From positions 558,001 through 622,000 of the forward strand of contig NZ_PVRV01000019.1 of the NCBI RefSeq assembly GCF_003012345.1: a stretch of DNA of 64,000 nucleotides, given 5' to 3'. A model generated the notes under the pieces. It had not been told where the DNA came from and made no database searches. It saw nothing but the letters and a program-made list of their open reading frames with translations. Position numbers and translations under genes: made by a program. Below, piece by piece: positions 1 to 9,614 of this stretch; within the stretch, counting starts at the first letter, position 1; the number at the start of each line of letters is the position of its first letter. The DNA comes from Phytohalomonas tamaricis. Its GTDB lineage: Bacteria; Pseudomonadota; Gammaproteobacteria; Pseudomonadales; Halomonadaceae.

Positions 1-695
1 GTTGTCTCGACGCTCTTGCAGTTGTCGAGTGCGCACAGGCTGGCGCCATTGCCAAGATGGGCGACGATGACCTTGCCGCGCGCCAGCGCGGGATCGATCT
101 CGGGCAGCACCTTGGCGATGTATTCGTAGGACAGGCCGTGAAAACCGTAGCGGCGCAAGCCTTGCTGATAGTAGCGATAGGGCAGCCCTGTCAGCTGGGA
201 CACTTCGGGGCGGTCATGGTGGAAGGCATTATCAAAGCAGGCGACCTGCAAAATATCGGGGGCAATTTTGCTGACCGCGTCGATACCGGCCAGATTGTGC
301 GGCTGATGCAACGGTGCCAGCGGAATAAGCGCCTCGAGCTGCTCGCGTATCGCGCCGTCGATCGCCACCGGCTCGCTAAATGTCATGCCGCCGTGCACGA
401 TCCGATGGCCCACCGCCACCGGTGTCATGTCCTCAAGTTCTGCCTTGATGACTTCGCGCACCTTGCCGTAGGCCGCGTGATGATCCGGCACGTCCTGCTC
501 GGAAAACTCCTCATTGGCGATATTGGTCCCGTCGGCCAGTTGGGCGTTCAGTTCGGGATGACTACCAATACCTTCGAGTTTTCCATGCGCGGCCAGCCGG
601 GGTGACTCATTATCAGATAGCGTATAGATCGATAGCTTGATACTGGACGACCCTGCGTTGACAACGATGATGACCGGCTTTTCTGATATCGACAT
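1..695 (-). CDS. ackA: Acetate kinase AckA (C-terminal part beyond left edge)
   Basis: Cytoplasmic acetate kinase, interconverting acetate plus ATP and acetyl phosphate plus ADP, normally paired with phosphotransacetylase. The reading frame starts at the ATG on the minus strand at 695 and runs open to the left edge, giving about 231 of the roughly 400 residues usual for the family. The N-terminal phosphate-binding signature VNAGSSSIK lies at residues 12-20, the family segment GHRIVHGG near residue 90, and HLGNGAS close to the cut end. The fold is the ASKHA (actin/sugar kinase) superfamily. No pta is visible; it could lie to the left. A hairpin sits just upstream of the start. Propionate kinase is a close relative and cannot be fully excluded. 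Confidence 0.93.
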   Translation of the reverse strand, partial: MSISEKPVIIVVNAGSSSIKLSIYTLSDNESPRLAAHGKLEGIGSHPELNAQLADGTNIANEEFSEQDVPDHHAAYGKVREVIKAELEDMTPVAVGHRIVHGGMTFSEPVAIDGAIREQLEALIPLAPLHQPHNLAGIDAVSKIAPDILQVACFDNAFHHDRPEVSQLTGLPYRYYQQGLRRYGFHGLSYEYIAKVLPEIDPALARGKVIVAHLGNGASLCALDNCKSVET

Positions 696-727
696 GACTA
701 CCCCGCCTGGATCAGAACTGGACTAAA

Positions 728-750
728 AGACTGGCTTCAGGCGCCAGTCT
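728..750 (-). terminator. Hairpin with short U-run in the ackA leader
   Basis: Read on the minus strand, AGACTGGC and GCCAGTCT form an 8-bp perfect stem with a 7-nt loop, followed at once by TTTT. It lies about 33 bp upstream of the ackA start and no convincing minus-strand gene precedes it. It could be a weak intrinsic terminator or attenuator in the ackA leader, or the end of a short transcript. Confidence 0.4.
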
Positions 751-964
751 AGAAGCTGGGATGTAGTGTGCTGGCGAAAAGTCACATTCGGGGTTGCCTT
801 GGTCCTCACTTCGGCGTGGCAGAGCCCTGTTTAGCTTATTGCCCTCACATACCCAGAATTCCTGACTAGAGTGTAGTGTAGCTGCCTCAATCCGGGCGTG
901 AGGCGCTTCGACACACATCAGTGATGGTCTGTGCAGGGCTTTCATGTATGTTCAGGAAACCATT

Positions 965-1435
965 ATGTCATCATCTAGTACAACGTCCGCCACGTCTGAT
1001 CTTCGTCGTTCTTTAATCGCGGCGGTATTGATCGGTGTGGGCTTCATGGCCGCGCTTGATGAAATCATCTTTCATCAGTTGCTGGCCTGGCACCACTTTG
1101 TCGAGTGGGGTACGCCCGCCTTCGCACTGTTCTCCGACGGTTTGCTCCATTCAGCTGAACTTATCCTGCTAGTATTCGGCTTTTTCATGCTCGCTGATCT
1201 ACGCGCGTGCAAGCTATTTTCATGCGCCTACGGCTGGGCGGGGCTTTTGCTCGGCATGGGGGGATTTCAGCTGTTCGATGGCATTGTCGATCACAAGATT
1301 TTGCGCCTGCACCAGGTCCGTTACGTCGACGATCTCTGGCGTTATGATCTGGGCTGGAATGCTGCAGGGCTGTTCATGCTGGGGATAGGCGTCTGGCTGC
1401 TTCGCCGGGCCAGGTCACGCCATGGCGTTCGTTAG
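965..1435 (+). CDS. DUF2243 family membrane protein
   Basis: A 156-residue integral membrane protein of the DUF2243 family, whose function is unknown. Four hydrophobic segments can be seen (about residues 17-35, 57-75, 84-105 and 128-147). The family's histidine-rich stretch after the first helix reads DEIIFHQLLAWHHF, and further acidic and histidine residues follow (DGIVDHKILRLHQ). I chose the ATG at 965 because AGGAAA lies a normal distance upstream; an in-frame ATG at 944 has no such site. It overlaps the next gene, a CtaG-like protein, by 14 bp, so the two are probably co-translated. The shared histidine-rich membrane character suggests a metal or heme related role, but that is inference. 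Confidence 0.85.
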   Translation: MSSSSTTSATSDLRRSLIAAVLIGVGFMAALDEIIFHQLLAWHHFVEWGTPAFALFSDGLLHSAELILLVFGFFMLADLRACKLFSCAYGWAGLLLGMGGFQLFDGIVDHKILRLHQVRYVDDLWRYDLGWNAAGLFMLGIGVWLLRRARSRHGVR

Positions 1436-2222
1436 CACCATGCTGATTTCCGATACCTTATCGCCAAGTGTCGGCACCGGGGGTGTCTTTATAATACTTA
1501 TCGCCTTACTGGCGTTGTACTTGCAGGCGCATTACCGGTTTCGCCGTGTTCTTTCGCCCTGGCGACCTCTGAGCTTTACATTGGGCATTGCCCTGCTCTT
1601 CATAGCGTTCTCGCCACCGCTTATGGTCTTCGCCCATCATGATTTACGCGGCCACATGCTTCAGCATTTGCTGCTCGGCATGTTTGCCCCGCTGGGATTG
1701 ATTCTTGGCGCTCCAGGCACGCTCTTGCTGCGTAGCGTACCTGTCAGCATGGCACGGCGTCTCGTCGCGCTGTTGGCGACCCGGCCGGTACGCATCCTGA
1801 TCCACCCCGTGAGCGCGGCGCTGCTCGATATCGGGGGCATGTATGTGCTTTATCTCACTCCCCTTTATGCACTGAGCATGACCAACCCCGTGATTCATGG
1901 GTTACTGCACGTGCATTTTATTCTTTCCGGCTGTCTGTTTACCTGGGCGATTGCCGGCCCCGATCCTGCGCCACATCGACCCACGCTGAAGCTGCGTCTA
2001 GCTGTGCTGTTTGTCGCCACGGCAGCTCACGCCACGCTTGCCAAGGTGATGTACGGTTTTGGCTTCCCCCGCGGTGTTGCTTCCACATCAGACGTTCAGG
2101 CAGCCGCCCAATGGATGTATTACGGTGGCGATGCCGCCGAGCTCATATTGATCATTGCCTTCTTTACAATCTGGTTTCGAAGGTATCCGCGCCGCACAAC
2201 GCCTCGCTCTATATCAGCTTGA
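1422..2222 (+). CDS. Cytochrome c oxidase assembly factor CtaG-like membrane protein (caa3 type)
   Basis: A 266-residue polytopic membrane protein of the caa3-type CtaG family, which in Bacillus is needed for assembly of caa3 oxidase. About seven hydrophobic helices cover the whole length. Conserved histidines sit in membrane-proximal loops (FAHHDLRGHMLQHLLLG near residues 67-83, and HGLLHVHFILSG near 160-170). The ATG at 1422 overlaps the end of the DUF2243 gene; a second in-frame ATG at 1440 is possible. No cytochrome oxidase subunit gene is nearby, so the pair stands apart from its presumed target. It is unrelated to the periplasmic Cox11/CtaG copper protein despite the shared name. Confidence 0.85.
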   Translation: MAFVSTMLISDTLSPSVGTGGVFIILIALLALYLQAHYRFRRVLSPWRPLSFTLGIALLFIAFSPPLMVFAHHDLRGHMLQHLLLGMFAPLGLILGAPGTLLLRSVPVSMARRLVALLATRPVRILIHPVSAALLDIGGMYVLYLTPLYALSMTNPVIHGLLHVHFILSGCLFTWAIAGPDPAPHRPTLKLRLAVLFVATAAHATLAKVMYGFGFPRGVASTSDVQAAAQWMYYGGDAAELILIIAFFTIWFRRYPRRTTPRSISA

Positions 2223-2341
2223 AGGGGAGAAAATACACGGTGGTCGTCTTTTATCACCGTTCCGTTCACAATGGCAGGGATACAACAATAGAGGCGCGCC
2301 GCACGTATGGGCGCCGTCCCGGCTTGATGACAGGACATTCA

Positions 2342-2833
2342 ATGGACACTCCACGCCACGAACTCAGCATGACGGTACTGATGACACCGACCATGGCCAA
2401 CTTTTCCGGCAACGTGCATGGCGGCACGCTGCTGAAGTACCTTGATGAGGTGGCTTATGCCTGCGCCAGCCGCTGGGCAGGTCGCTATGTCGTGACGCTA
2501 TCGGTCGACCAGGTGACTTTCCGCCAGCCGATCCACGTCGGCGAATTGGTCACGTTCCTTGCTGCAGTGAACTATACCGGACGAACATCGATGGAAATCG
2601 GCATCAAGGTTATCGCCGAGGACATTTGCGAGAGCCTCGTCCGTCACACCAACAGCTGTTATTTCACCATGGTGGCCGTCAACGACGAGGGCAAGGCCGT
2701 CGAAGTGCCTCCTATCGAGCCTACCGACGCGATCTCGCGTCAGCGCTTCGAATCAGGATTGAGGCGGCGTCAATTGCGCCACGAAATGGAAGCACGCTTC
2801 AAGGAGATTCGCCGACAGGAAGCCAGCGAATAA
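2342..2833 (+). CDS. Hotdog-fold acyl-CoA thioesterase
   Basis: A 163-residue acyl-CoA hydrolase of the YciA/ACOT single-hotdog group, expected to release free fatty acid and CoA in the cytoplasm. The typical N-terminal motif is present: TPTMANFSGNVHGG at about residues 15-28, followed by LLKYLDEVAYACASRWAG with the conserved Asp, and SVDQVTFRQPIHVGE on the central strand. The charged C-terminal tail (about residues 120-163) is a common extension. The frame is open further upstream, but ATG 2342 has AGGA seven bases before it and begins at the point where family similarity begins. It is 119 bp downstream of the CtaG-like gene and may be transcribed separately. Confidence 0.88.
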   Translation: MDTPRHELSMTVLMTPTMANFSGNVHGGTLLKYLDEVAYACASRWAGRYVVTLSVDQVTFRQPIHVGELVTFLAAVNYTGRTSMEIGIKVIAEDICESLVRHTNSCYFTMVAVNDEGKAVEVPPIEPTDAISRQRFESGLRRRQLRHEMEARFKEIRRQEASE

Positions 2834-2862
2834 CCTATACGGCGAAACGATGGCCGGCCACG

Positions 2863-4083
2863 TTACACGTGGCCGGTAGCCACTTTCATCATCAGGCGCT
2901 TGGCGAGGTTAAAACGATTGGCACTGCCCAACCCGCGTCCGGCGAGGTTACGTAGCGGTGCAAAGGGCAGCGTGAAAATATCATGCAACTGCTCGACCGC
3001 CATGACCATGGCCGCATTGCGTGGCCATTGGTGGCGTTCATAGGCCTGCAGCGCCTCGCCACCTCCGGCATCGCCATGGGCAATACGTTTTTCGATCTGT
3101 CGGCCTAACGCCTCGACATCAGCCAGGCCAAGATTGACGCCCTGACCGGCAAGCGTATGGATACCGTGGGCGGCATCGCCTACCAGCGCCAGACGTGGCC
3201 CGACATAACGTCTGGCATGTTGACGCCGCATCGGAAAATGACCATGACCGAGGATCTGCTCGATCGGATCGAGTCTGGCGGGAAATGCCTCGGTAATGGC
3301 AAGACGCAGCGCGTCGTTATTCAGGGCCATCGTGCGCTGAGCCGTTTCCGGACGATCGTACCAGACCAGCGAGGCCTGACGATCGTGCAGCGGCAGAAAC
3401 GCCACAGGCCCGTGCGGTGTGAATACCTGCCACGTGGTGTGTGGTGTCGACATGCGTTCAAGGCGCACATTGATGACCATCGCATTTTGCGCATAGTCTC
3501 GCTGCATGCTGCCAATGCCAGCGCTATGACGCACACACGACTGGGCACCGTCGGCGCCGATCAACAGTTTCGCCTTGAGGCTGCGGCCATCCTTGAGTGT
3601 GATGTGCTGATTATCATTCTCCAGGCGCTGCGTTACCGGGCTTGTTTCACTTTCCAGCGTGACACGGGCATGGGCGTTTAAGCACTGCCATAGCGCAAAG
3701 CGCAGGCGGTCGTTCTCAACGAAGATACCAAAACGCTCAAGGCCAATCTCGGCAGAGGCGAAGCTCAGTGCGGCAGGATTACGCTCATCGCCGGCTTCGA
3801 GGCGGTCGAAGAAGGTCTGGCGCGCAGCAGGAATATGCGAGAGTGCACCGACACGCGTCAGCAGCGCTGTCGCACCTTCATTAAGCGAGGTAGTGCGCAA
3901 ACCTAACCCATCACTGGACGCTACCGGTGCCGGCGCATTGTCGATAACCGCAATGGTAAGTCCAGGCTGGCCGTCGATGACTGAACGGGCATCAATCTCT
4001 CCCAAACGGGCCGCCATGGCTAAACCGACGATACCGCCACCGACAATGATGACGTCGTAGTGCTGCGTGTGTCGTTCTGTCAT
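2863..4083 (-). CDS. ubiF: Ubiquinone biosynthesis FAD-dependent hydroxylase, UbiF type
   Basis: A 406-residue flavoprotein monooxygenase of the UbiH/UbiF/VisC/COQ6 family, acting in O2-dependent ring hydroxylation of ubiquinone precursors. The FAD dinucleotide motif GGGIVG is at residues 15-20, the DG motif is LIGADGAQS, and the C-terminal FAD/ribose motif is GDAAHGIHTLAGQGVNLG. The segments TWQVFTPHGPVAFLPL and ASLVWYDRP closely resemble E. coli UbiF from memory, which is why I prefer UbiF (the 5-demethoxyubiquinol step) over UbiH or UbiI. The latter two are encoded together at 27.5-30 kb. The gene stands alone, 80 bp upstream of dxs on the opposite-strand reading direction. The exact ring position hydroxylated is inference. 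Confidence 0.78.
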   Translation of the reverse strand: MTERHTQHYDVIIVGGGIVGLAMAARLGEIDARSVIDGQPGLTIAVIDNAPAPVASSDGLGLRTTSLNEGATALLTRVGALSHIPAARQTFFDRLEAGDERNPAALSFASAEIGLERFGIFVENDRLRFALWQCLNAHARVTLESETSPVTQRLENDNQHITLKDGRSLKAKLLIGADGAQSCVRHSAGIGSMQRDYAQNAMVINVRLERMSTPHTTWQVFTPHGPVAFLPLHDRQASLVWYDRPETAQRTMALNNDALRLAITEAFPARLDPIEQILGHGHFPMRRQHARRYVGPRLALVGDAAHGIHTLAGQGVNLGLADVEALGRQIEKRIAHGDAGGGEALQAYERHQWPRNAAMVMAVEQLHDIFTLPFAPLRNLAGRGLGSANRFNLAKRLMMKVATGHV

Positions 4084-4163
4084 GACGTAGTACCCGCTGG
4101 TGAAAGTGAAATTCGAACTGACGCGCAGTATTAGCGCTCAGATCGCTTCAAAAGGTTATCGAT

Positions 4164-6080
4164 TCAACCGCGGCGCCGTTCGATCGCGGCCACAATACCT
4201 TCAACATCTAATCCGCACTCGCTGAGCAGCTCAGCCGGTGTTCCCTGCTCAACGAAGCGGTCGGGAACGCCAAGATTAAGGATATCAACCACGACGCCTG
4301 CAGCGGCGAGTAACTCATTGACGCCGCTACCGGCACCACCAGCCACCACATTCTCTTCGAGCGTGACGATCAGCGTGTGATGGCGAGCCGCCTCAAGCAC
4401 AGTCTCACGATCCAGCGGTTTGACGAAGCGCATATTGATGTGGGTCGCATCGAGCCGGCTTGCCGCTTCTTCAGCCGGGCCATTGAGACTACCGAAGGCG
4501 AGTAAGGCGATCTCCTTTCCCTCGCGCCGTACTTCGGCGCGGCCAATCTCCAGCGTATCGAGCTCAGGCTCGATCGCCACGCCAGGGCCGGTACCGCGTG
4601 GATAGCGCACCGCCGCTGGCCCTTCGAATCGGTAGGCCGTGGTGAGCATACGACGGCACTCGGCCTCGTCAGCCGGTGCCATGATCATCATGTCGGGCAC
4701 ACAGCGCAGGTAGGACAGATCAAGAGCACCGTGGTGCGTCGGGCCATCCTCACCCACCAGACCCGCACGGTCGATGGCGAAGGTGACGTCAAGATGCTGC
4801 ACGGCAACATCATGAATCAGCTGGTCATAGCCGCGCTGCAGGAAAGTAGAATAGATCGCCACTACCGGCTTCATTCCCTCACACGCCATACCGGCGGCCA
4901 GCGTCACGGCATGCTGCTCGGCAATGGCCACGTCGTAATAGCGCTCGGCGTACTCCTGGGAAAAACGCACCAGATCCGAGCCCTCGCGCATCGCCGGCGT
5001 AATCCCGATCAAGCGTTCGTCTGCGGCAGCCATATCGCACAGCCACTGACCAAAGACGTTGCAATACTTCTGCTTCTTGGCCTTAGGCGGCGGCGCAAAC
5101 CCTTCTGGCACTTGGGAATTAGGCGAGGTCTTGGCCGGTTTCTCTTTTTCGAGTTTGGTAATCGCATGGTAGCCGATCGGGTCCTTCTCGGCCGGGACGA
5201 AGCCACGTCCCTTACGGGTCACGACGTGTAGAAACTGCGGCCCTTGTCGGTCTTTCAGACTGTTGAGCGTCTGCACCAGCAGAGGCAGATCGTGGCCATC
5301 GATCGGACCGACATAGTTAAAGCCCATTTCCTCGAACAGCGTTGCCGGGCTCACCATACCCTTGACGTGCTCTTCGGTACGCCGCGCAATTTCCAGCGCC
5401 CCGGGCAGATGCGACAGTACTCGCTTACTACCCTCCCGGATCGCCATGTAAGGGCCGCTGGCCAGCATTCGCGCCAGATAGGTCGCCATACCGCCGACAT
5501 TTTCCGAGATCGACATTTCATTGTCGTTAAGTACCACCAACATGTTGGCATCAACGTGCCCGGCATGGGCCAGCGCCTCGAATGCCATACCTGCAGTCAA
5601 TGCGCCATCACCGATTACCGCACAGACCCGGCGCGGCTCGCGCTTGGTACGCGCCGCCAGCGCCATGCCCAAGGCAGCGGAGATCGAGGTGCTTGAGTGA
5701 CCGACTCCAAAGGTGTCGAATTCGGATTCACCACGCTTGGGAAACGCAGCCAAGCCACCATATTGGCGGATGGTGCTCATCTCGTTGAGGCGACCAGTCA
5801 GCACCTTGTGCGGATAAGCCTGATGACCCACATCCCAAACCAGCCGGTCATAAGGTGTATTCAAGGCGTAATGGAGGGCTACCGTCAGCTCGATGACGCC
5901 GAGGCCAGCCCCGAAATGACCGCCGGTACAGCCCACGCTGTAAAGCAGGTAGGCGCGCAACTCATCGCTGAGCTGGCGCAGCTTTTCATCGCTGAAACCC
6001 CGCATGGCCTGTGGCGATGTGATGGTATCCAGCAGCGGCGTTCTAGGACGCTCGGTCGGTATAGTGTCGAACAGCTTCAT
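4164..6080 (-). CDS. dxs: 1-deoxy-D-xylulose-5-phosphate synthase
   Basis: Thiamine-diphosphate enzyme condensing pyruvate and glyceraldehyde 3-phosphate to 1-deoxy-D-xylulose 5-phosphate, the first step of the MEP isoprenoid pathway. The 638 residues match the usual 620-640. The TPP-binding motif begins with [18 protein letters not shown] near residue 158 and ends at LNDNEMSIS. The transketolase-type pyrimidine domain carries [19 protein letters not shown] near 400 and the [18 protein letters not shown] loop near 445. The conserved [13 protein letters not shown] segment near residue 84 supports the assignment. It is the last gene of xseB-ispA-dxs, 21 bp after ispA, the classic gammaproteobacterial order. 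Confidence 0.97.
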   Translation of the reverse strand: MKLFDTIPTERPRTPLLDTITSPQAMRGFSDEKLRQLSDELRAYLLYSVGCTGGHFGAGLGVIELTVALHYALNTPYDRLVWDVGHQAYPHKVLTGRLNEMSTIRQYGGLAAFPKRGESEFDTFGVGHSSTSISAALGMALAARTKREPRRVCAVIGDGALTAGMAFEALAHAGHVDANMLVVLNDNEMSISENVGGMATYLARMLASGPYMAIREGSKRVLSHLPGALEIARRTEEHVKGMVSPATLFEEMGFNYVGPIDGHDLPLLVQTLNSLKDRQGPQFLHVVTRKGRGFVPAEKDPIGYHAITKLEKEKPAKTSPNSQVPEGFAPPPKAKKQKYCNVFGQWLCDMAAADERLIGITPAMREGSDLVRFSQEYAERYYDVAIAEQHAVTLAAGMACEGMKPVVAIYSTFLQRGYDQLIHDVAVQHLDVTFAIDRAGLVGEDGPTHHGALDLSYLRCVPDMMIMAPADEAECRRMLTTAYRFEGPAAVRYPRGTGPGVAIEPELDTLEIGRAEVRREGKEIALLAFGSLNGPAEEAASRLDATHINMRFVKPLDRETVLEAARHHTLIVTLEENVVAGGAGSGVNELLAAAGVVVDILNLGVPDRFVEQGTPAELLSECGLDVEGIVAAIERRRG

Positions 6081-6101
6081 AGGCGTTAAGTCAGCAACCA
6101 G

Positions 6102-6977
6102 TCAATGATCGCGTTCAATCATGTAGCGGGCCAGATCAGCGAGTGGGCGTGCGTCATCACCCAAGGATACCAGGGCGTCAAGCGCCTCATCCAGCAGTGC
6201 CTGGGCCTTGCGCTTTGCTTCATCGAGACCGAGCAACGCGGGATAAGTGGGCTTGTTGCGCTTGGCATCGGCACCTTGTGTCTTGCCAAGCACATCGGTG
6301 GAGCCGGTCACATCAAGAATGTCGTCATGAATCTGGAAGGCCAACCCGATCGCTTCACCATAGCGGGTCAATGCCTCAAGCCGCGCATCGCTCTCGTCAA
6401 GCGTTACCAGCGCGCCCAAACGTACCGAGGCGGTAATCAAGGCGCCGGTCTTGTGACGATGCAGTACCGAGAGCTGCTCGGCATCGGGACGATTACCCAC
6501 CGCAGCGAGATCAAGCGCCTGACCTCCGGCCATGCCACTGCGTCCCGAAGCGTGGCCGAGCGTACGAATCAATGCGCCAAGACGCGGATGATCAGCGCTG
6601 GCCAACACTTCGAAAGCGAGGGCTTGCAACGCATCACCCGCTAGAATCGCTGTCGCTTCATCAAAAGCACGGTGACAGGTGGGCTGGCCACGGCGCAGGT
6701 CGTCATCATCCATGGCGGGCAGGTCGTCATGCACCAGTGAATAGGCATGTATCAGCTCGACCGCAGCCGCCGGAGCATCAAGCATGGCCATGTCGGCGCC
6801 CACTGCTCGACCGGCCGCATAAACCAGTACCGGACGCAGCCGTTTGCCACCGCCAAGCACACTGTAGCGCATCGCCCGCTCAAGGCGGGAATCGGGGCAG
6901 GGTGCCAGGGTAAATGCTTCAAGCAGCACACGCTCGATACGCTGCTGCCCCTCATTGATCAAAGCTTGGACACTCAA
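6102..6977 (-). CDS. ispA: Farnesyl diphosphate synthase (geranyltranstransferase)
   Basis: Short-chain prenyl transferase making farnesyl diphosphate from isopentenyl and dimethylallyl diphosphates, for ubiquinone and undecaprenyl phosphate synthesis. At 291 residues it has the usual bacterial length. Both aspartate-rich magnesium-binding motifs are visible: [20 protein letters not shown] near residue 85 (with the two-residue insert of bacterial FPP synthases) and FQIHDDILD near residue 220, and the [11 protein letters not shown] segment near 43 binds the homoallylic substrate. Its start overlaps the xseB stop by 4 bp (ATGA), indicating translational coupling. Confidence 0.96.
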   Translation of the reverse strand: MSVQALINEGQQRIERVLLEAFTLAPCPDSRLERAMRYSVLGGGKRLRPVLVYAAGRAVGADMAMLDAPAAAVELIHAYSLVHDDLPAMDDDDLRRGQPTCHRAFDEATAILAGDALQALAFEVLASADHPRLGALIRTLGHASGRSGMAGGQALDLAAVGNRPDAEQLSVLHRHKTGALITASVRLGALVTLDESDARLEALTRYGEAIGLAFQIHDDILDVTGSTDVLGKTQGADAKRNKPTYPALLGLDEAKRKAQALLDEALDALVSLGDDARPLADLARYMIERDH

Positions 6978-7306
6978 CGGACTGGACCTCGTCGACTGGC
7001 GTTTTCTTCATCAGCGGCATCGAAGGGTACCTCATCGAGACTGCCGTTCGCCTGCTCAAGCAAGGCTTGCACCTTGAGTTCGGCATCATCAAGCCGACGC
7101 TGAGCATCTCGCGTTAGGCGAATGCCTCTTTCAAAGGCCCCTAACGATTGCTCAAGCGTCAAGTCACCGGATTCCAGGCGGCCTACCAAGGCCTCGAGTT
7201 CGGAAAGTGTCGCTGCAAAATCCTGAGGGTCACGCTCATGGGCCTCACCGCTGTCTGGCCCCTCGTCCCGCGGCGCATCCTGCTCATCCATAAAGTCTTT
7301 CGCCAT
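6974..7306 (-). CDS. xseB: Exodeoxyribonuclease VII small subunit
   Basis: Small subunit of exonuclease VII, which with XseA degrades single-stranded DNA. The conserved core [35 protein letters not shown], seen in two halves around residues 31-65, forms the family's helical hairpin. I chose the ATG at 7306 (110 residues) because GAGAG precedes it; the frame is open to 7345. About 25 N-terminal residues rich in Asp, Glu and Pro form a non-conserved tail. It is the first gene of xseB-ispA-dxs and overlaps ispA by 4 bp. The xseA partner is not in the window. Confidence 0.92.
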   Translation of the reverse strand: MAKDFMDEQDAPRDEGPDSGEAHERDPQDFAATLSELEALVGRLESGDLTLEQSLGAFERGIRLTRDAQRRLDDAELKVQALLEQANGSLDEVPFDAADEENASRRGPVR

Positions 7307-7670
7307 AGGTCTCTCGCATTTGGCCTGCCCGATGCGCTGCGGCATCGCTCAAACCATGTCATGGGTGACGCCTTCCATGTCGCATCATTATACACGTCGT
7401 GTCCGGCTTGTATGTTGCCTCTTGCAGCATGGCGTGTGCTAGCGTTGCTGTGCATCATGCGTTGTGCTCAGGTTCAACGCGCAGCATTTTCAACCGCAGT
7501 GGTATGAGCTGTGTTAGGATAGATGCCCTGTTGCTGCCGGGCTTTCGTGCCATTTCATGGCCACTTCGAACGCTGTCGTTAGGGTCGCAACATGACCGAA
7601 ATACTCCCAGACGCAGTGCATCTCATCATAGGCAAACGTCGGCAATGCCGATAAAAGGGTTGAAGCGATA
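7307..7670. other. Divergent spacer between xseB and serA
   Basis: About 360 bp between two divergent genes. It must hold the promoters of the xseB-ispA-dxs operon and of serA. Open frames here are short, cross each other and lack ribosome sites, so I see no gene. I find no well-placed promoter pair that I would call with confidence. Confidence 0.5.
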
Positions 7671-8918
7671 ATGGCTAAAACGTCCCTGGATAAGAGCAAG
7701 ATCAAAATCCTGCTGCTTGAGGGCGTCCACCAGTCCGCCGTGGACAATTTACTGAACGCCGGTTACACCAACATCGAGCATCTCGCGACCTCACTATCTG
7801 AAGAGGATTTGATCGAGAAGATTCGCGATGTGCATTTCATCGGCCTTCGCTCACGCACGCAGCTCAACGCCCGCGTGATCGCCGCGGCCGAAAAGCTCAC
7901 CGCAATCGGCTGTTTCTGCATCGGCACCAACCAGGTCGATCTGCCGGCGGCGCTGGAACGCGGCATTCCCGTCTTCAACGCGCCTTACTCCAATACCCGC
8001 TCGGTTGCCGAGTTGGTATTGGCCGAGACGATCATGCTGATGCGCCGTATTCCTGAAAAGAATGCTGCAGCGCACCGTGGCGGCTGGGACAAGTCAGCCA
8101 AGCATTCGCATGAAGTACGTGGCAAGACGCTCGGCATCGTCGGCTATGGCAGCATCGGCGCGCAACTTTCGGTGATTGCCGAGTCGCTCGGCCTCGACGT
8201 GATCTTCTACGACGTCATCACCAAGCTCGGCATGGGTAACGCCCGTCAGGTGGGCAGCCTCGAAGAGCTTTTGGCACGCGCCGATGTCGTCACGTTGCAC
8301 GTGCCTGAGTTGCCTTCCACAAAGTGGATGATGGGTAAAGAGCAGTTCGCGCAGATGAAAGACAACGCCATCTTCATCAACGCCGCACGCGGCACTACCG
8401 TGGTGATTGAAGATCTTGCCGAGGCAATCAAGAGTGGCAAGCTGCTCGGCGCGGCCATCGATGTCTTCCCGGTCGAACCGAAAGGCAATAGCGAAGAATT
8501 CGTGTCACCGCTGCGCGGGCTCGACAACGTCATTCTTACCCCGCACATCGGCGGCTCGACCATGGAAGCTCAGGAGAACATCGGTATCGAAGTCTCCGAG
8601 AAGCTGATCACCTATTCCGATAACGGCACTACCATCACCTCGGTCAACTTCCCCGAAGTGGCGCTGCCTTCTCACCCCGGCAAGCATCGTCTGCTTCATA
8701 TCCATGAGAACGTACCCGGCGTGCTGTCGAGTATCAACAGCGTGCTGTGTGACAACGGCATCAATATCTCCGGTCAGTATCTGCAGACTAACAATCAGGT
8801 CGGTTACGTCGTCATCGATGTCGACAAGGCTTACAGTCAGCAGGCGCTCGATGCGCTGCGTGAAGTACCGCATACCCTGCGTACCCGCGTGCTTTACTCG
8901 GAAGCGGATTACGATTAA
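7671..8918 (+). CDS. serA: D-3-phosphoglycerate dehydrogenase
   Basis: NAD-dependent oxidation of 3-phosphoglycerate to 3-phosphohydroxypyruvate, the first step of serine synthesis. The 415 residues match the E. coli-type enzyme, including the N-terminal start MAKTSLDKSKIKILLLEGVH. The NAD-binding motif GKTLGIVGYGSIGAQL lies near residues 151-166, the substrate/NAD segment NAARGTTV near 240 and the catalytic-histidine region TPHIGGSTMEAQENIG near 292. A C-terminal ACT domain (about 340-415) is the usual site of serine feedback inhibition. The gene stands alone, ends at an intrinsic terminator, and is divergent from xseB. Confidence 0.97.
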   Translation: MAKTSLDKSKIKILLLEGVHQSAVDNLLNAGYTNIEHLATSLSEEDLIEKIRDVHFIGLRSRTQLNARVIAAAEKLTAIGCFCIGTNQVDLPAALERGIPVFNAPYSNTRSVAELVLAETIMLMRRIPEKNAAAHRGGWDKSAKHSHEVRGKTLGIVGYGSIGAQLSVIAESLGLDVIFYDVITKLGMGNARQVGSLEELLARADVVTLHVPELPSTKWMMGKEQFAQMKDNAIFINAARGTTVVIEDLAEAIKSGKLLGAAIDVFPVEPKGNSEEFVSPLRGLDNVILTPHIGGSTMEAQENIGIEVSEKLITYSDNGTTITSVNFPEVALPSHPGKHRLLHIHENVPGVLSSINSVLCDNGINISGQYLQTNNQVGYVVIDVDKAYSQQALDALREVPHTLRTRVLYSEADYD

Positions 8919-8936
8919 GCCTGACACGCCGATATG

Positions 8937-8970
8937 AAAACGCCCCGCGGCTCCGGGGCGTTTTTCTTTT
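8937..8970 (+). terminator. Intrinsic terminator of serA
   Basis: AAAACGCCCCG and CGGGGCGTTTT form a GC-rich stem around a 6-nt loop, followed by a run of T residues, 18 bp after the serA stop. Confidence 0.93.
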
Positions 8971-9074
8971 TCTGCCGTTATATTTAGCCTGAACCATTCA
9001 GCTTGCGCCCTTGCCCCAGTACACTTGCCCAGTCACTGCATTAGATAAGACGCAATTAACGGAATACATCAGGT

Positions 9075-9599
9075 ATGGAAATATTCATTGAGCGGCTTAT
9101 TTACGCCACGCGCTGGCTGCTGGCGCCGATTTATCTGGGCTTGAGTCTCGCGATCGTCGCGCTGGGCCTGAAGTTTTTTCAGGAACTCTATCATCTGCTG
9201 CCGCATGTGTTTGCTGCCACCGAAACCGATCTGGTGCTGGTAACGCTGTCGCTCATCGACATCGCTCTGGTCAGTGGCTTGATCATCATGGTGATGTTCT
9301 CGGGCTATGAAAACTTCGTCTCTCAGCTTGATCTCCCCAAGGAGAGCGAGAAACTCAGCTGGCTGGGTACGCTTGATACCACTAGCCTCAAGAACAAGGT
9401 CGCCGCCTCGATTGTTGCGATTTCCTCGATCCATCTGCTCAAGCTGTTCATGAACGCGGCGAATATCAGCAATGACAAGCTGATGTGGTACGTCATCATC
9501 CATCTGACCTTTGTGCTCTCGGCCTTCGCGATGGGTATCCTCGACAAGCTCACCAAGAAAGGTAAAGGTGACAAGGGACAGTACGATCAGAAATATTGA
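9075..9599 (+). CDS. yqhA: YqhA/UPF0114 family inner membrane protein
   Basis: A 174-residue membrane protein of the YqhA (UPF0114, TIGR00645) family, function unknown. Four hydrophobic segments can be seen (about residues 12-30, 55-77, 107-127 and 138-155). Characteristic family strings include [15 protein letters not shown] near the N terminus, the middle segment [20 protein letters not shown], and SGYENFVS. The C terminus is a short lysine-rich cytoplasmic tail. It is convergent with the following flavoprotein gene, the two stops being 15 bp apart, and is probably transcribed alone. Confidence 0.9.
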   Translation: MEIFIERLIYATRWLLAPIYLGLSLAIVALGLKFFQELYHLLPHVFAATETDLVLVTLSLIDIALVSGLIIMVMFSGYENFVSQLDLPKESEKLSWLGTLDTTSLKNKVAASIVAISSIHLLKLFMNAANISNDKLMWYVIIHLTFVLSAFAMGILDKLTKKGKGDKGQYDQKY

Positions 9600-9614
9600 C
9601 GTGGTGCGTCCATG

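Noticed and set aside
712-945. 77-codon frame on the minus strand upstream of ackA
   Set aside because: No ribosome site, unusual composition and no family resemblance; it covers the promoter region and the leader hairpin.
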